This document shows positions 60,853 through 64,000 of a stretch of DNA of 64,000 nt, piece after piece (position 1 is the first letter of the stretch; every line of letters starts with the position of its first letter). The notes under the pieces are model-generated. The model was not told the origin of the DNA. It was given only the letters and a program-made list of their open reading frames with translations, and did no database searches. Source of the stretch: Pseudomonas proteolytica (GTDB taxonomy: Bacteria > Pseudomonadota > Gammaproteobacteria > Pseudomonadales > Pseudomonadaceae). A program made the translations under genes and the position numbers. The DNA lies in NCBI RefSeq assembly GCF_007858275.1, contig NZ_VFEV01000033.1, forward strand, positions 1-64,000, read 5' to 3'.

Positions 60853-61866
60853 GTGAGCTTTACCCCCGCCCAACGCCTGTTTCCCGCTACCCGCCTGCGC
60901 CGCAACCGTCGTGATGATTTTTCTCGCCGCCTGGTGCGTGAAAACGTACTGACGGTGGATGATCTGATCCTGCCGGTGTTTGTGCTGGACGGTGAAAATC
61001 GTCGGGAAGCGGTGGCGTCGATGCCGGGCGTCGAGCGCTTGACCATTGATCTGCTGCTCGAAGAAGCCGCGCAGTGGGTCGAGCTGGGGATTCCGGCGCT
61101 GGCACTGTTCCCGGTCACGCCGGCCGGGCTCAAGTCCCTGGACGCCGCCGAGGCCTGGAACCCCGAAGGGATTGCCCAGCGCGCGACCCGCGCCCTGCGC
61201 GAGCGCTTTCCGGAGCTGGGGGTGATCACTGACGTGGCGCTGGACCCGTTCACCACCCACGGGCAGGATGGGATCCTGGATGAAGAAGGCTATGTGCAGA
61301 ACGACATCACCGTCGATGCCCTGGTCAAGCAGGCGCTGTCCCATGCCGCCGCGGGCGCCCAGGTGGTGGCCCCGTCGGACATGATGGACGGTCGTATCCA
61401 GGCAATCCGTGAGGCGCTGGAGCTGGCCGGCCACGTCAATGTGCGGATCATGGCCTATTCGGCCAAGTACGCCAGCGCCTACTACGGGCCGTTCCGCGAT
61501 GCGGTCGGCTCGGCGTTGAACCTGGGCAAGGCCAACAAGGCCTCGTACCAGATGGACCCGGCCAACAGCCACGAAGCCTTGCACGAAGTGGCGGCGGACC
61601 TGGCCGAAGGCGCCGATATGGTGATGGTCAAGCCCGGCATGCCGTACCTGGACATCCTTTATAGGGTCAAGGAGGAATTCAAGGTGCCGACCTTTGTCTA
61701 TCAGGTCAGTGGTGAATACGCCATGCACATGGCTGCGATTCAAAATGGCTGGTTGGGTGAAGGAGTGATCCTCGAGTCCCTGACTGCCTTTAAACGTGCG
61801 GGTGCCGATGGCATCCTGACTTACTTTGCCGCCCGTGCCGCCCAATTGCTTAGAGAGCAACAATAG
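60853..61866 (+). CDS. hemB: Delta-aminolevulinic acid dehydratase (porphobilinogen synthase)
   Basis: A 337-residue enzyme, same length as the P. aeruginosa one. RLRRNRRDDFSRRLVREN is the N-terminal arm. Two active-site lysines lie in AYSAKYASAYYGPF near residue 204 and VMVKPGMPYLD near 258. The metal site (DVALDPFTTHGQDG) has Asp/Thr residues in place of the zinc cysteines, as in the Mg-dependent Pseudomonas enzyme. It condenses two ALA to porphobilinogen. GTG start after CAGGAG. Separated from hemCDXY by about 18 kb; followed 18 nt later by ppk. Confidence 0.96.
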   Translation: MSFTPAQRLFPATRLRRNRRDDFSRRLVRENVLTVDDLILPVFVLDGENRREAVASMPGVERLTIDLLLEEAAQWVELGIPALALFPVTPAGLKSLDAAEAWNPEGIAQRATRALRERFPELGVITDVALDPFTTHGQDGILDEEGYVQNDITVDALVKQALSHAAAGAQVVAPSDMMDGRIQAIREALELAGHVNVRIMAYSAKYASAYYGPFRDAVGSALNLGKANKASYQMDPANSHEALHEVAADLAEGADMVMVKPGMPYLDILYRVKEEFKVPTFVYQVSGEYAMHMAAIQNGWLGEGVILESLTAFKRAGADGILTYFAARAAQLLREQQ

Positions 61867-61884
61867 CCCTCACAGGAACACTCG

Positions 61885-64000
61885 ATGAATACCGAAGGAC
61901 TCACAGACGTTGCCGTAAAAGACGCTCACCCGGTGGTTGAACAGGTGGCCGAAACCCCGCCGGAGCTTGTGCCTGAGCAGCCTGCCGTGATTACTGAGCC
62001 GGTGGTGGCGGCACCGCCTATCGTGATTCCGAACCTGGATGACAGCAGCCTGTATATCCATCGCGAGCTGTCCCAACTGCAATTCAACATCCGCGTACTG
62101 GAACAGGCGCTGGATGAGTCCTACCCGCTGCTCGAGCGCCTGAAGTTCCTGCTGATCTTCTCCAGCAACCTGGACGAGTTCTTCGAGATCCGTGTCGCCG
62201 GCCTCAAGAAACAGATCACCTTTGCCCGTGAACAGGCTGGCGCCGATGGCCTGCAGCCGCACCAGGCCCTGGCCCGCATCAGCGAGCTGGTACACGGCCA
62301 TGTGGACCGTCAATACGCCATCCTCAACGACATCCTGTTGCCGGAGCTGGAAAAGCATCAGGTGCGGTTCATCCGTCGGCGCAACTGGACCGTCAAGCTC
62401 AAGACCTGGGTGCGTCGCTACTTCCGTGACGAGATCGCGCCGATCATCACCCCGATTGGCCTGGACCCGACGCACCCGTTCCCGCTGCTGGTGAACAAGA
62501 GCCTGAACTTTATCGTCGAGCTCGAAGGGATCGATGCCTTTGGCCGTGACTCGGGCCTGGCGATCATCCCGGCACCGCGCCTGTTGCCACGCATCATCAA
62601 GGTACCGGAAGAGGTCGGGGGGGCTGGCGATAACTATGTATTTCTTTCGTCGATGATCCACGCCCATGCCGATGACCTGTTCCAGGGCATGAAGGTCAAG
62701 GGCTGCTATCAGTTCCGCCTGACCCGTAACGCTGACCTTGCGGTCGACACCGAAGACGTCGAAGACCTGGCCCGCGCCCTGCGCGGCGAGCTGTTCTCGC
62801 GGCGCTACGGCGACGCGGTGCGCCTGGAAGTGGCGGATACCTGCCCCAAACATCTCTCGGACTACCTGCTCAAGCAGTTCAACCTGGCCGAGACCGAGCT
62901 GTACCAGGTCAATGGCCCGGTGAACCTGACGCGCCTGTTCAGCATCACCAGCCTGGACAGCCATCCGGAGCTGCAATACACGCCGTTCACTCCGCAGATC
63001 CCGAAACTGCTGCAAAACAGCGAGAACATCTTCAGCGTGGTCAGCAAGCAGGACATCTTGCTGCTGCACCCCTTCGAGTCGTTCACCCCGGTGGTCGACC
63101 TGCTGCGCCAGGCCGCCAAGGACCCCCATGTACTGGCTGTGCGCCAGACCCTGTACCGCAGCGGCGCCAACTCGGAAATCGTCGATGCGCTGGTGGACGC
63201 CGCGCGTAACGGCAAGGAAGTCACGGCGGTGATCGAGTTGCGTGCGCGGTTCGACGAAGAGTCCAACCTACAACTGGCCAGCCGCCTGCAAGCAGCCGGC
63301 GCGGTGGTGATCTATGGTGTGGTCGGCTTCAAGACCCACGCCAAGATGATGTTGATCCTGCGCCGCGAAGCCGGGGAAATCGTGCGTTACGCACACTTGG
63401 GCACCGGTAACTATCACGCCGGCAACGCCAAGCTCTACACCGACTACAGCCTGCTGACTTCCGACGACGCACTGTGCGAAGACGTCGGCAAACTGTTCAG
63501 CCAGTTGATCGGCATGGGTAAGACGCTGCGCATGAAAAAGCTCCTGCATGCGCCGTTCACCCTGAAGAAGGGCATGCTTGACATGATTGCCCGCGAAACC
63601 CAGTTCGCCCTCGACGGCAAGCCGGCGCATATCATCGCCAAGTTCAACTCGCTGACCGACCCGAAGATCATCCGTGCGCTGTACAAGGCCAGCCAGTCCG
63701 GCGTGCGCATCGACCTAGTGGTGCGCGGCATGTGCTGCCTGCGTCCGGGTATTGCCGGGGTGTCGCACAATATCCACGTGCGTTCGATCATCGGCCGCTT
63801 CCTGGAGCACACGCGGGTGTTCTACTTCCTCAACGGTGGTGAAGAGCAGATGTTCCTTTCCAGTGCCGACTGGATGGAGCGCAACCTCGACAAGCGGGTA
63901 GAGACCTGCTTCCCGGTAGAAGGCAAGAAGCTGATCATGCGGGTCAAGAAAGAGCTGGAGAGTTATCTCACCGATAACACCCACAGCTGGAGCCTGCAGT
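61885..64000 (+). CDS. ppk: Polyphosphate kinase 1 (3' end beyond window)
   Basis: The first 705 codons of PPK1 (full length usually about 740 here); the frame is open at the window end. A disordered N-terminus of about 50 residues rich in V/E/P precedes the N domain (LYIHRELSQLQFNIRVLEQAL), the H domain and the catalytic C domains. The phosphorylated histidine is in GFKTHAKMML near 483, and the second active-site histidine region is IIGRFLEHTRVF near 640. It polymerises phosphate from ATP into polyphosphate. Its ATG lies 18 bases after the hemB stop. Confidence 0.96.
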   Translation, partial: MNTEGLTDVAVKDAHPVVEQVAETPPELVPEQPAVITEPVVAAPPIVIPNLDDSSLYIHRELSQLQFNIRVLEQALDESYPLLERLKFLLIFSSNLDEFFEIRVAGLKKQITFAREQAGADGLQPHQALARISELVHGHVDRQYAILNDILLPELEKHQVRFIRRRNWTVKLKTWVRRYFRDEIAPIITPIGLDPTHPFPLLVNKSLNFIVELEGIDAFGRDSGLAIIPAPRLLPRIIKVPEEVGGAGDNYVFLSSMIHAHADDLFQGMKVKGCYQFRLTRNADLAVDTEDVEDLARALRGELFSRRYGDAVRLEVADTCPKHLSDYLLKQFNLAETELYQVNGPVNLTRLFSITSLDSHPELQYTPFTPQIPKLLQNSENIFSVVSKQDILLLHPFESFTPVVDLLRQAAKDPHVLAVRQTLYRSGANSEIVDALVDAARNGKEVTAVIELRARFDEESNLQLASRLQAAGAVVIYGVVGFKTHAKMMLILRREAGEIVRYAHLGTGNYHAGNAKLYTDYSLLTSDDALCEDVGKLFSQLIGMGKTLRMKKLLHAPFTLKKGMLDMIARETQFALDGKPAHIIAKFNSLTDPKIIRALYKASQSGVRIDLVVRGMCCLRPGIAGVSHNIHVRSIIGRFLEHTRVFYFLNGGEEQMFLSSADWMERNLDKRVETCFPVEGKKLIMRVKKELESYLTDNTHSWSLQ

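Noticed and set aside
61870..63129. 419-codon minus-strand open frame opposite ppk
   Set aside because: Shadow of PPK1, whose own frame is open to the window end.

Overview
This 64 kb window is chromosomal DNA from a fluorescent pseudomonad, most likely of the Pseudomonas fluorescens group. It is GC-rich, has tightly packed genes, and carries many REP palindromes of the kind typical of that group. Gene content and order follow, nearly without interruption, the P. aeruginosa PAO1 block from about PA5309 down to PA5242, as I remember that map. No phage, integron, IS transposase, CRISPR array, rRNA or tRNA is visible. The region is core genome, and the interesting features are decayed genes, repeats and regulatory sites.

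Layout. 0.2-12.3 kb holds a PLD-type lipoprotein, a MocR regulator divergent from a DUF1127 protein, a polyamine-type FAD oxidase (pauB4-like), a YkgJ protein, the D-alanine catabolic cluster dadR | dadA-ridA-dadX, the cupin regulator pauR, a cytochrome c5 and a CoA-transferase/hydrolase. 12.3-27.8 kb holds xpt, rep, a GGDEF/EAL protein (proE-like), a MATE pump, a LysR regulator, a Cache-type chemoreceptor, an ABC-type membrane protein divergent from a TetR regulator with two palindromic operators, comM, ubiK and the sigma54-type glnK-amtB operon. 27.9-37.4 kb holds a yjbQ remnant, sutA, the yigB-xerC-DUF484-dapF-lysA-lptM unit (all minus strand), cyaY, DUF1289, rnk and cyaA. 37.5-47.6 kb holds small conserved genes, a GST, argH, the decayed algZ (fimS) kinase gene, algR, hemC-hemD-hemX-hemY, dsbB and algQ. 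47.6-64 kb holds an FKBP isomerase, the repeat protein algP, yheS, an MscS channel, a LysE exporter, a four-gene envelope-lipoprotein operon (COG3014, YcfL, LpoB-like, CsgG-like), a cytochrome c-FTR1 iron permease, elbB, a DedA protein, hemB and the start of ppk1.

How genes work together. The first block converts polyamines and D/L-alanine to central metabolites and includes its likely regulators. glnK-amtB senses and imports ammonium. dapF and lysA finish lysine biosynthesis, xerC resolves chromosome dimers, and hemB/C/D/X/Y cover the middle of heme synthesis. algR, algQ and algP are the classical alginate regulators.

Most notable. (1) The AlgZ sensor kinase that should sit between argH and algR survives only as a stop-containing C-terminal remnant, and AlgR has an altered receiver switch residue. 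(2) A C-terminal stub of yjbQ sits just upstream of sutA. (3) A 344-bp nested REP composite has roughly 100-nt near-perfect inverted arms, and a sister copy lies at the window start. (4) The four-gene lipoprotein operon pairs an LpoB-like and a CsgG-like protein with no penicillin-binding protein nearby. No clearly new multi-gene defence or mobile system was found.
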